Assembly (NCBI GenBank): GCA_003221075.1 | Contig: QHUF01000292.1 | Location: forward strand, 1-5,041 | Length of the DNA stretch: 5,041 nt | Direction: 5' to 3' | DNA from: Gemmatimonadota bacterium | GTDB taxonomy: Bacteria; Gemmatimonadota; Gemmatimonadetes; Gemmatimonadales; GWC2-71-9 | In this document: piece after piece, positions 1 to 5,041 of the stretch | How the letters are laid out: each line of letters begins with the position of its first letter | Position numbering within the stretch: the first letter of the stretch is position 1 | Made by a program: the position numbers and the translations under genes | The notes under the pieces: generated by a model | Told to the model about the DNA's origin: nothing | The model's database searches: none | The model's input: the letters and a program-made list of their open reading frames with translations, nothing else

Positions 1-918
1 AGGACGCCGGCGCCCCCTCCGCAGGCGTCGCACGATGTGGATACGGTCGCGCCGGCTCAGCCCCAGGTTTCGCCGACGGGTGGTTCGCGGGCGACGAAGG
101 TGGGAACGGTCGTTGGCTTCCTCATGCCCGAATCGGTGCTGGACGACTTGGCGCAGGACATCTACTTCGTATCGAACATCAACGGCGGCCCGCTCACCAA
201 GGACAACAACGGCTTCATTACGCGTGTGCGACCGGACGGAGCCATCGAGGTCCTCAAGTTCATCGAAGGGGGCCGCGGCGGCGTCACGCTCAATGCCCCC
301 AAGGGCCTGGCTGTGCTGGGCGACACGCTGTGGGTGGTAGACATCGACGTGCTGCGCGCGTTCAACGCCCGCACTGGTGTTCCGATCGATAGTGTGAAGC
401 TCGACAGCCTGGGTGCGGTCTTCCTGAATGACATTGCGATCGCTCCCAATGGAGCGATCTACGTCACCGATACCGGCATCCGGTTTGACGACGTAGGAAA
501 CATCCTCCACCCCGGGCCAGACCGCATTTTCCGTGTTGGGCCGGACCGCAAAGTGACCGTCGCGGTGCGGGGTGACACCCTCGGCCGGCCGAACGGCATT
601 ACGCTCGATGCTGTGGGCCGCCGCTTCATCGTCGTGCAATACGGCGGCAAGGCGGTGCTCGCGTGGAAGCCGGGAGACCGCGCGCCCAGCGTCATCGCCA
701 AAGGCGTCGGCCAGTTCGACGGTGTGGAGATGATCGGGGGAAAAGTCGTCGTATCGAGTTGGGCCGACTCATCGATCACGCGGTTCGACAGCACGCAAGG
801 CACGAAGATCATTACCGGGGTTCCGAGTCCCGCCGATATCGGGTATGACGCGAAGCGGAATCGCGTACTGATTCCAATTCTCAACGGGAATCGCGTCGAG
901 ATCTGGCAGCTGCAATAG
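1..918 (+). CDS. SMP-30/gluconolactonase-like beta-propeller protein (5' end outside window)
   Basis: The frame is open from base 1 and ends at TAG 916-918, giving 305 codons. No stop lies upstream of the GTG at 37, and no clear ribosome binding site precedes it. The first roughly 30 residues are Pro/Ala-rich, like a linker after an export signal, so I treat the gene as 5'-truncated by the window. The rest alternates short beta-strands with turns, such as IYVTDTG and GLAVLGDTLWVVD, as in six-bladed propellers. Counting from window codon 1, E44 (in MPES), N198 (in RPNGITLD) and D240 (in QFDGVEM) sit where the SMP-30 family places its Glu/Asn/Asp metal ligands. N143-D144 (LNDIAIAPNG) is another propeller motif. 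The SMP-30 family includes lactone hydrolases, but the substrate here cannot be read, and an NHL-type binding protein is an alternative. It converges on the agmatine cluster and is probably functionally separate. Confidence 0.8.
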   Translation, partial: RTPAPPPQASHDVDTVAPAQPQVSPTGGSRATKVGTVVGFLMPESVLDDLAQDIYFVSNINGGPLTKDNNGFITRVRPDGAIEVLKFIEGGRGGVTLNAPKGLAVLGDTLWVVDIDVLRAFNARTGVPIDSVKLDSLGAVFLNDIAIAPNGAIYVTDTGIRFDDVGNILHPGPDRIFRVGPDRKVTVAVRGDTLGRPNGITLDAVGRRFIVVQYGGKAVLAWKPGDRAPSVIAKGVGQFDGVEMIGGKVVVSSWADSSITRFDSTQGTKIITGVPSPADIGYDAKRNRVLIPILNGNRVEIWQLQ

Positions 919-941
919 GACGGTCGGACGGTCGGACGGTC
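918..941. repeat. Tandem octamer GGACGGTC x3
   Basis: Three perfect consecutive copies of GGACGGTC occupy 918-941. The first base is the last base of the upstream TAG stop, and the array ends two bases before the aguA stop codon complement (943-945). It therefore makes up nearly all of the gap between two convergent genes. Each unit contains GAC-G-GTC, so the array can fold on itself with a mismatch at every fourth position. There is no T-run, so I do not call it an intrinsic terminator. Confidence 0.95.
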
Positions 942-942
942 G

Positions 943-1968
943 TTACGGTTTAGGCTCTTGCTGCGTCAAACAGTGGATGGTTCCGAGACCCCAGACGAGG
1001 TCCACCGCGTGGATCCCGACCACAGGGCGGTCGGGAAACAGCTCGGCGAGGATGCCCAACGCGACGCGATCCTTGGGATCGTTGAACGTGGGAACGAGGA
1101 CGGCTGCGTTGGCGATGTAGAAGTTGGCGTAACTGGCGGGTAGCCGGACGCCGTCGAAATAGAGAGGGGCGGGCATCGGGAGGTCGATCACCTCGATGCT
1201 CGCCCCTCTTTCCAGGTGCATACCCTGCAGGCGCTCGCGGTTCTCGGCCAGCGGCCGGTAGTTCACGTCCTTAGGGTTTTCTTCGCGGCACAGCACGACC
1301 GTCCCCGGTTTTACAAAGCGGCACAGATCGTCCACGTGGCCGTGTGTGTCGTCACCCGCGATTCCCTTGCCGAGCCAGAGCGTATTCGTGATGCCGAGCG
1401 TGTCGCGAAATACGGTCTCGAGCTCGAGGCGCGACAAACCCGGGTTGCGAGTCTGCACCTTCGGATCGAGCAGGCATTCTTCGGTTGTGAGCAGCGTACC
1501 GCGGCCGTTCACGTCGATACTGCCGCCTTCGAGCACGATCTTCGCGTCGACCAGTGGAAGCTTGAAGCGCTTCGCCGTGCGCTCGGGGATCTTGTCGTCC
1601 TTCTTCCAGTCCTTGTACTTCGCCCATGCGTTGAAATGGAAGCGCGGGATGGCGAGGCCCTTGACGCCGCGCACGAAGATCGGGCCGTAGTCACGCGTCC
1701 AGCCCCGGTTGGTGGGGAAGCGCAGAAAGTCCACGCGGACGAGATCCACCCCGACTTTCTTCAACGTGCGGCTGACTTGTGTCTGCTGCAGCCCCGAGTT
1801 GACCAGGATGCGAACGACTTCGCCCGGCGCGAGCTTGCCGACGATTTCGGTGTAGACCCACGGGATGGGAGGAAATTTCCCGGGCCAGTCGGTGACGTTG
1901 TGCGGCCAGCCGATCCAGGTCGCCGCATGCGGCTCCCACTCGGCCGGCATTCGATAGCCGTCTGCCAT
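943..1968 (-). CDS. aguA: Agmatine deiminase (agmatine iminohydrolase)
   Basis: This 341-residue protein of the porphyromonas-type peptidylarginine deiminase fold hydrolyses agmatine to N-carbamoylputrescine and ammonia in the cytoplasm. Visible family motifs, in order: DGYRMPAEWEPH at 3-14 with the following WIGWP, WTRDYGP at 90-96 (Asp93), LEGGSIDVNG from 146, GDDTHGHVDD at 205-214 (catalytic His211, Asp213), and IHCLTQQEP near the C-terminus with the nucleophile Cys333. All expected catalytic residues are present. Typical members are somewhat longer (about 365 residues), with a longer N-terminal lead. The ATG at 1968 is the first start after an in-frame TGA three codons upstream. No good Shine-Dalgarno sequence precedes it, and the start lies in one arm of a repeat palindrome. 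A second in-frame ATG at 1950 would lose the conserved DGY. The adjacent aguB makes agmatine, rather than peptidyl-arginine, the likely substrate. Confidence 0.93.
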   Translation of the reverse strand: MADGYRMPAEWEPHAATWIGWPHNVTDWPGKFPPIPWVYTEIVGKLAPGEVVRILVNSGLQQTQVSRTLKKVGVDLVRVDFLRFPTNRGWTRDYGPIFVRGVKGLAIPRFHFNAWAKYKDWKKDDKIPERTAKRFKLPLVDAKIVLEGGSIDVNGRGTLLTTEECLLDPKVQTRNPGLSRLELETVFRDTLGITNTLWLGKGIAGDDTHGHVDDLCRFVKPGTVVLCREENPKDVNYRPLAENRERLQGMHLERGASIEVIDLPMPAPLYFDGVRLPASYANFYIANAAVLVPTFNDPKDRVALGILAELFPDRPVVGIHAVDLVWGLGTIHCLTQQEPKP

Positions 1969-2026
1969 CAGCGATCAGCCGTCTGTGGTGTGTTTGCTGA
2001 TGGCAGATGGCAGATGGCTGACGGCT
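1956..2026. repeat. Palindromic heptamer-repeat element between aguB and aguA
   Basis: Read on the plus strand, 1956-1990 falls into 7-base units: AGCCGTC, TGCCATC, AGCGATC, AGCCGTC, TGTGGTG. From 1996 to 2023 the units are the reverse type: GCTGATG, GCAGATG, GCAGATG, GCTGACG, followed by GCT. The two arms are therefore inverted copies of a diverging heptamer. The longest uninterrupted inverted match is 12 bp (1961-1972 with 1996-2007). Allowing a 14-base bulge (two units) in the right arm extends the pairing to 17 bp (1956-1972 with 1996-2026). AGCCGTCTG also occurs as a direct repeat at 1956-1964 and 1977-1985, 21 bases apart. The element starts inside aguA codons and touches the last base of the aguB stop. 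Confidence 0.9.
1956..2026 (-). promoter_or_regulatory. Predicted mRNA hairpin over the aguA start codon
   Basis: In the leftward transcript, UCUGCCAUCAGC (2007 to 1996) can pair with GCUGAUGGCAGA (1972 to 1961), leaving a 23-nt loop. The second arm contains the aguA AUG (1968-1966). Two identical CUGCCAU units upstream could pair with the start region in alternative registers. Occlusion of the start, with opening by ribosomes finishing aguB, is an inference. The pairing itself is directly visible. Confidence 0.5.
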
Positions 2027-2919
2027 CAGTCAGTGAGAAACCGGTGCTCAATACCGCCGTACGCATCCGTGCGCCGGTCTCGTAGAAACGGCCAGTTGCG
2101 GCGCACTTCTTCGATGCGAGCCAGATCGACCTCGGCGAGCACGAGCGCCTCATCCTCGGCGGCTTCGGCGACCACCACCCCGAACGGGTCGCAGACAAAC
2201 GAGTGTCCCCAGAATTCGATCCCGGCGCCTTCCCCGCCCAACCGCTCGAAGCCGACGCGATTCACCGCGGCGACCCAGCAGCCGTTCGCAATCGCATGAC
2301 TGCGCTGGATCGTCTTCCAGGCATCGAGCTGCTGCTCGCCGTACTTCTCTTTCTCCGAGGGGTGCCAGCCGATCGCGGTCGGATAGAGCAGAATGTTGGC
2401 CCCCTGCAGCGCGGTGAGCCGAGCGGCTTCGGGATACCACTGATCCCAGCAGACCAGCGTGCCGATCGGGCCGACCTTCGTATCGAACGCGCGAAAGCCC
2501 AGATCGCCCGGCGTGAAGTAGAACTTCTCGTAGTAGGAGGGATCATCGGGGATGTGCATCTTGCGGTAGATCCCCTTCACCTTGCCGTCGGCGTCGATCA
2601 CCGCTGCCGTGTTGTGATACAGGCCGGCGGCGCGCCGCTCGAACAGCGACGCGATCACCACAACGCCGTTCTCCTTCGCGATCTTGCCGAGCGTCTCGGT
2701 TGTGGGCCCCGGAACGCCCTCGGCAAGATCGAACAGCGCGTGATCCTCGCGCTGGCCGATGTACTGCGTGCGGAACAGCTCGGGCAGGCACACGAGGCCC
2801 GCTCCCTGTTGCGCGGCCTCGCGAATGCGGGCGGCGGCTTTCGCGAGATTCGCGTCCGAATCCTCGCTCATGCTCATCTGCACGAGCCCGATTTTGAACT
2901 TGTCCGGCATTCCCTTCAT
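2026..2919 (-). CDS. aguB: N-carbamoylputrescine amidase
   Basis: This nitrilase-superfamily (carbon-nitrogen hydrolase) enzyme is 297 residues from the ATG at 2919. It cleaves N-carbamoylputrescine to putrescine, CO2 and ammonia, the second step of the agmatine deiminase route. The Glu-Lys-Cys triad is visible: Glu47 in CLPELF, Lys120 in YRKMHIPDDP, and Cys157 in GTLVCWDQWYPE. The N-terminus KFKIGLVQMSM, the PDDPSYYEKFYFTPGD stretch, and the late HSFVCDPFG and WPFLRDRRTDAYGGI stretches are typical of AguB rather than of general nitrilases. The length is normal. The start is uncertain: TTG at 2928, ATG at 2919 and ATG at 2910 are all in frame, and none has a well-spaced ribosome binding site. 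The ATG at 2910 best matches the usual short family N-terminus. The gene begins about 13 bases after the porin stop, and 57 bases separate its stop from aguA. Confidence 0.94.
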   Translation of the reverse strand: MKGMPDKFKIGLVQMSMSEDSDANLAKAAARIREAAQQGAGLVCLPELFRTQYIGQREDHALFDLAEGVPGPTTETLGKIAKENGVVVIASLFERRAAGLYHNTAAVIDADGKVKGIYRKMHIPDDPSYYEKFYFTPGDLGFRAFDTKVGPIGTLVCWDQWYPEAARLTALQGANILLYPTAIGWHPSEKEKYGEQQLDAWKTIQRSHAIANGCWVAAVNRVGFERLGGEGAGIEFWGHSFVCDPFGVVVAEAAEDEALVLAEVDLARIEEVRRNWPFLRDRRTDAYGGIEHRFLTD

Positions 2920-2932
2920 GCCGAACAATAAC

Positions 2933-3755
2933 TCAGAAAGCCTTGCTCGCCGACAGGACGATTCCCAGTTTGCCCACGTCCTCAGTCTCCTGCGATCCCG
3001 CGGTCGTCGGCGTGTAGCGGTAGAACCGGCGCTCGGCGTCCGTGGTCACGACGGCGGCGCCGAGCGTGACGGCGCCGAACGGGCGCGTGAGGCCGATTCG
3101 GTAATCGTCATAGGAAAGGCGGTCGTAGCTTCGCACAAACTGACGGCCGTAGTGCACCGCCAGACCCACGCGGGACACCACGTCAAACGTGGCGTTGAGG
3201 TCGACGTAGCCCGATCCCTTCGTGCCACCGGTGCCGAGACAATCTGTCGACGCCGGGGTGCCGTCGGCGCCGATCCCGCAGTAGCCGCCGATAGTCTGGG
3301 TTTTCATACCAAACAGGTGCGTCAAGGCGTGCGAGTACTTCGCGCTGAAGTGATCGTATCGCACACTCAGGTAGCTTTCCACCGTGTTATAGCGGTCCCC
3401 TGGGTCGATGTTGTACCGCGCGCGGGGATACCAGTAGTACTGCAGGCCGAGATCCAACCCGAGCCTGGTGACGGTCCAGCGATATCCGCCATACAGGTCC
3501 AGCTCGAGCGATCCTCCATTCAGAAACTGATTGCCGCTCACGTTCGAGCCTCATGCCCCCCCCGTACGCTCCGGTGGCAGCGGCGTACTCGACGCCCGCT
3601 TGAATGGCGGGCTGCGTGTAGGTTTGCGACAGTCCCCGAAACCGGTAGTCGCCCACGAGCGCCATGTTGCCCGAGAGCGTGTGCGGCGACTGGGCGAGCG
3701 CAATCGGTGCGGCGACCGCGACCGCGACGGTCGAAGCGATGAGGCGCGCCCGCAT
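2933..3755 (-). pseudogene. TorF-family (TIGR02001-like) putative porin, frameshifted
   Basis: Two frames together encode one outer-membrane protein. The first, from ATG 3755, has a signal peptide (residues 1-21, cut after IALA before QSPH). It continues with the family signature GNMALVGDYRFRGLSQT and the following QPAIQAGVEYA, up to Tyr64-Gly-Gly. The second frame continues the barrel: GSNVSGNQF, then GGSLELDLYGGY and GLQYYWYP, ending in ...LSASKAF with the terminal Phe typical of barrel proteins. The switch lies at about 3551-3563, around a run of eight G on the coding strand. The full span is 823 bases, one more than a multiple of three (273 residues if repaired). Without repair, the first frame yields a 122-residue protein ending at 3387 with a nonsense tail after about residue 67. 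Genes of this family often lie near amt/glnK genes, as I recall. The function is inferred as a porin; no substrate has been established. A sequencing or assembly error is a real alternative to true decay. Confidence 0.85.
3556..3563 (-). other. G8 homopolymer at the porin frameshift
   Basis: The plus strand shows eight consecutive C (eight G in the coding sense), directly followed in coding sense by CATGAGGCTCG. This is where the upstream porin frame stops making sense and the downstream frame begins. With seven G, the next codons would be GCA TGA GGC TCG AAC, placing a stop where the family usually has Trp. With nine G, a stop is met a few codons later (TGA within GAACGTGAGC). Confidence 0.9.
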
Positions 3756-5041
3756 CAGACGACGCCCCCTAAAGCCGGCGCGGGGGCCGGCTCCGCGGAA
3801 AAGGTCTCGACGACCACGCTGCCGCCGAGCGAACTGCCCGTTCCGGCGGCGCTGCCCAGATCCGACCCGAAATAGGCCTCTTCGCCGTGCTGGCTCAGGT
3901 CGAGTCCTGCGCTTTCCTCGGGCACATCAGCCCGCGCGCCGATCGTCATCTGAACGAGCTTGAGGATCCCGAGTGTGCCGAGGGCGGCAAAGGCGACGGT
4001 GGCCAGGACCGCGAGCAGTTGGACGCCCATCTGGCCGGGATTGCCCGCGAGGAGCCCGTCGCCGCCGGCGGGGTTCACGAGCTTGGTAGCGAACACGCCC
4101 GTCAGGAGCGCCCCCGCGGTTCCAGCGAGGCCGTGGCAGGAGAACACGTCGAGCGCGTCGTCGAGCTTGGTCCTCGACCGGATCTGGATGGCCGTGTAAC
4201 TGACGCCGGCTGCCAGAACGCCGATCAGGAGCCCGGACATCGGGGTCACGTACCCGGCCGCCGGTGTGATGCCCACGAGGCCCACGACCAGGCCCGTGGC
4301 GGCGCCGACCGCCGTGATCTTGCCGGTGCGTGCCAGGTCGAGCCCGGCCCATGTGACGAGGGCGGCGGCTGCGGCGGTGTTGGTGTTGACGAACGCCACC
4401 GCCGCGAGGCCGTTTGCTGCGAGCGCCGAGCCGGCATTGAAGCCGAACCAGCCGAACCAGAGCAACCCCGCGCCGAGCAGCACGAGCGGGACGTTGTGCG
4501 GCGCAATGGGGACGCGGCGGTAGTCCCGCCGCGGCCCGAGGAACCATGCGGCGACGAGTGCCGAAACGCCGGCGCTGATGTGGACAACGGTGCCGCCCGC
4601 GAAGTCCAGCGCCCCGCGCTTGAGCAGCCAGCCGCCGGATCCCCACACCCAGTGCGCCAGCGGGTCATAGATCAGTGTCGCCCATAGGATGAGGAACACG
4701 ATGTAACCTCGGAAGCGCATCCGCTCCACGATCGCGCCTGAGATCAGCGCGGGCGTGATGATCGCGAACATGCCCTGGAACATCGCGTGCGCCTGAAGCG
4801 GGATCGTCGCCGAGTACGTCGGGTTCGGTTCGAGCCCGACGTTGTGCAGGCCAAACCACGAGAGGCCGCCCAGCCATGCGTTGCCGGGACCGAAGGCGAT
4901 CGAATACCCGATCAATACCCATTGGACGCCGATCACGCCGAGCGCGACGACGCTCATCATCATCGTGTTGAGCGCGTTCTTGGGGCGTACCAGGCCGCCG
5001 TAGAAGAACGCGAGGCCCACGGTCATCAACAGCACGAGCGC
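3755..5041 (-). CDS. amtB: Ammonium transporter, Amt family (N-terminus outside window)
   Basis: This is an inner-membrane ammonium channel/transporter. The frame is open to the right edge (first codons Ala-Leu-Val, then LLMTVGLAFFYGGLV), so the signal or first part of TM1 is missing and 428 residues are visible. Numbering from the first codon in the window: LVRPKNALNTMMMS follows the first helix. F88 and F92 (in MFQGMF) and F201 (in GWFGFNAGS) match the Phe gate. W133, D146 (LDFAGGTVVHISAG) and S205 match recruitment-site and pore residues. His154 and His303 (DVFSCHGLAGT) are the twin pore histidines. TM segments continue to about residue 367, then comes the conserved cytoplasmic tail GLDLSQHGEEAY, which in the family contacts the PII protein GlnK. 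About 38 further residues, rich in Gly/Ser and then Ala/Pro, extend beyond the E. coli end point. No glnK lies downstream; it could be upstream, outside the window. It is the first visible gene of the leftward cluster. Confidence 0.96.
   Translation of the reverse strand, partial: ALVLLMTVGLAFFYGGLVRPKNALNTMMMSVVALGVIGVQWVLIGYSIAFGPGNAWLGGLSWFGLHNVGLEPNPTYSATIPLQAHAMFQGMFAIITPALISGAIVERMRFRGYIVFLILWATLIYDPLAHWVWGSGGWLLKRGALDFAGGTVVHISAGVSALVAAWFLGPRRDYRRVPIAPHNVPLVLLGAGLLWFGWFGFNAGSALAANGLAAVAFVNTNTAAAAALVTWAGLDLARTGKITAVGAATGLVVGLVGITPAAGYVTPMSGLLIGVLAAGVSYTAIQIRSRTKLDDALDVFSCHGLAGTAGALLTGVFATKLVNPAGGDGLLAGNPGQMGVQLLAVLATVAFAALGTLGILKLVQMTIGARADVPEESAGLDLSQHGEEAYFGSDLGSAAGTGSSLGGSVVVETFSAEPAPAPALGGVV
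3765..3770 (-). promoter_or_regulatory. Ribosome binding site of the porin gene
   Basis: AGGGGG in coding sense lies inside the last codons of the Amt gene, nine bases before the ATG at 3755. It fixes the porin start. The Amt stop and porin start share a base (TGATG, 3757-3753), which suggests translational coupling. Confidence 0.75.

Noticed and set aside
35..340. Plus-strand ATG frame at 35 overlapping the start of the propeller gene
   Set aside because: It is Arg/Ser-rich without motifs. The overlapping frame from base 1 carries the propeller signatures through to 918.
1956..2026. Heptamer palindrome as an intrinsic terminator or CRISPR-like array
   Set aside because: No U-tract follows the stem in either direction, the units are 7 bases without spacers, and the stem lies over a start codon rather than after a final gene.
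1216..2085. Plus-strand open frame (289 codons) opposite aguA and across the repeat gap
   Set aside because: It is antisense to intact catalytic motifs of aguA, runs through the heptamer repeat, and has no family resemblance.
2203..2931. Plus-strand open frame (242 codons) opposite aguB
   Set aside because: It is antisense to the complete Glu-Lys-Cys nitrilase gene and has no motifs of its own.
2933..3541. The downstream porin segment as an independent gene from GTG 3541
   Set aside because: It lacks a signal peptide and begins in mid-barrel. Its sequence continues the upstream frame directly, so it is better read as the second half of a frameshifted gene.
2759..3742. Plus-strand open frame (327 codons) opposite the porin and the aguB 5' end
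   Set aside because: No domain or start signal is visible, and the opposite strand carries clear porin and AguB motifs. The length reflects GC-rich codon bias.
3887..4687. Long plus-strand open frame (266 codons) opposite the ammonium transporter
   Set aside because: Its composition is Arg/Gly/Glu/Ala-rich with no recognisable motif, and it is fully antisense to a strongly conserved gene. Such shadow frames are common in high-GC DNA.

Overview
The window is high-GC bacterial DNA, densely packed with genes. An outer-membrane beta-barrel protein, with a signal peptide at its start and a terminal phenylalanine, points to a Gram-negative (diderm) organism. GC content, gene mix and short 7/8-base tandem repeats between genes would fit a soil-type lineage such as Gemmatimonadota or Acidobacteriota. 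That placement is an impression from memory, not something the sequence proves.

Layout. Positions 1-918 (+) hold the 3' part of an SMP-30/gluconolactonase-like beta-propeller gene that runs in from the left. It converges on a leftward cluster occupying the rest of the window. In transcription order on the minus strand this is: an ammonium transporter of the Amt family (5041-3755, N-terminus cut by the window edge), a TorF-family (TIGR02001-like) putative porin broken by a frameshift (3755-2933), N-carbamoylputrescine amidase aguB (2919-2026) and agmatine deiminase aguA (1968-943). Amt and porin overlap as TGATG, porin to aguB is about 13 bases, and aguB to aguA is 57 bases. The spacing suggests one transcript with its promoter beyond the right edge.

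How the genes fit together. AguA converts agmatine to N-carbamoylputrescine plus ammonia. AguB converts that to putrescine, CO2 and a second ammonia. Amt moves ammonium across the inner membrane, and the porin could serve as an outer-membrane route. The cluster reads as nitrogen scavenging from agmatine with ammonium capture, although the porin appears broken in this sequence.

The non-coding parts are short but structured. The aguB-aguA gap is a palindrome built of 7-base units. Its downstream arm contains the aguA start codon, so the mRNA could fold to hide it. The 24-base gap between the convergent genes is almost exactly three copies of an 8-base unit. I found no RNA gene, CRISPR array, transposase or convincing intrinsic terminator, and no new multi-gene system beyond the agmatine/ammonium cluster.
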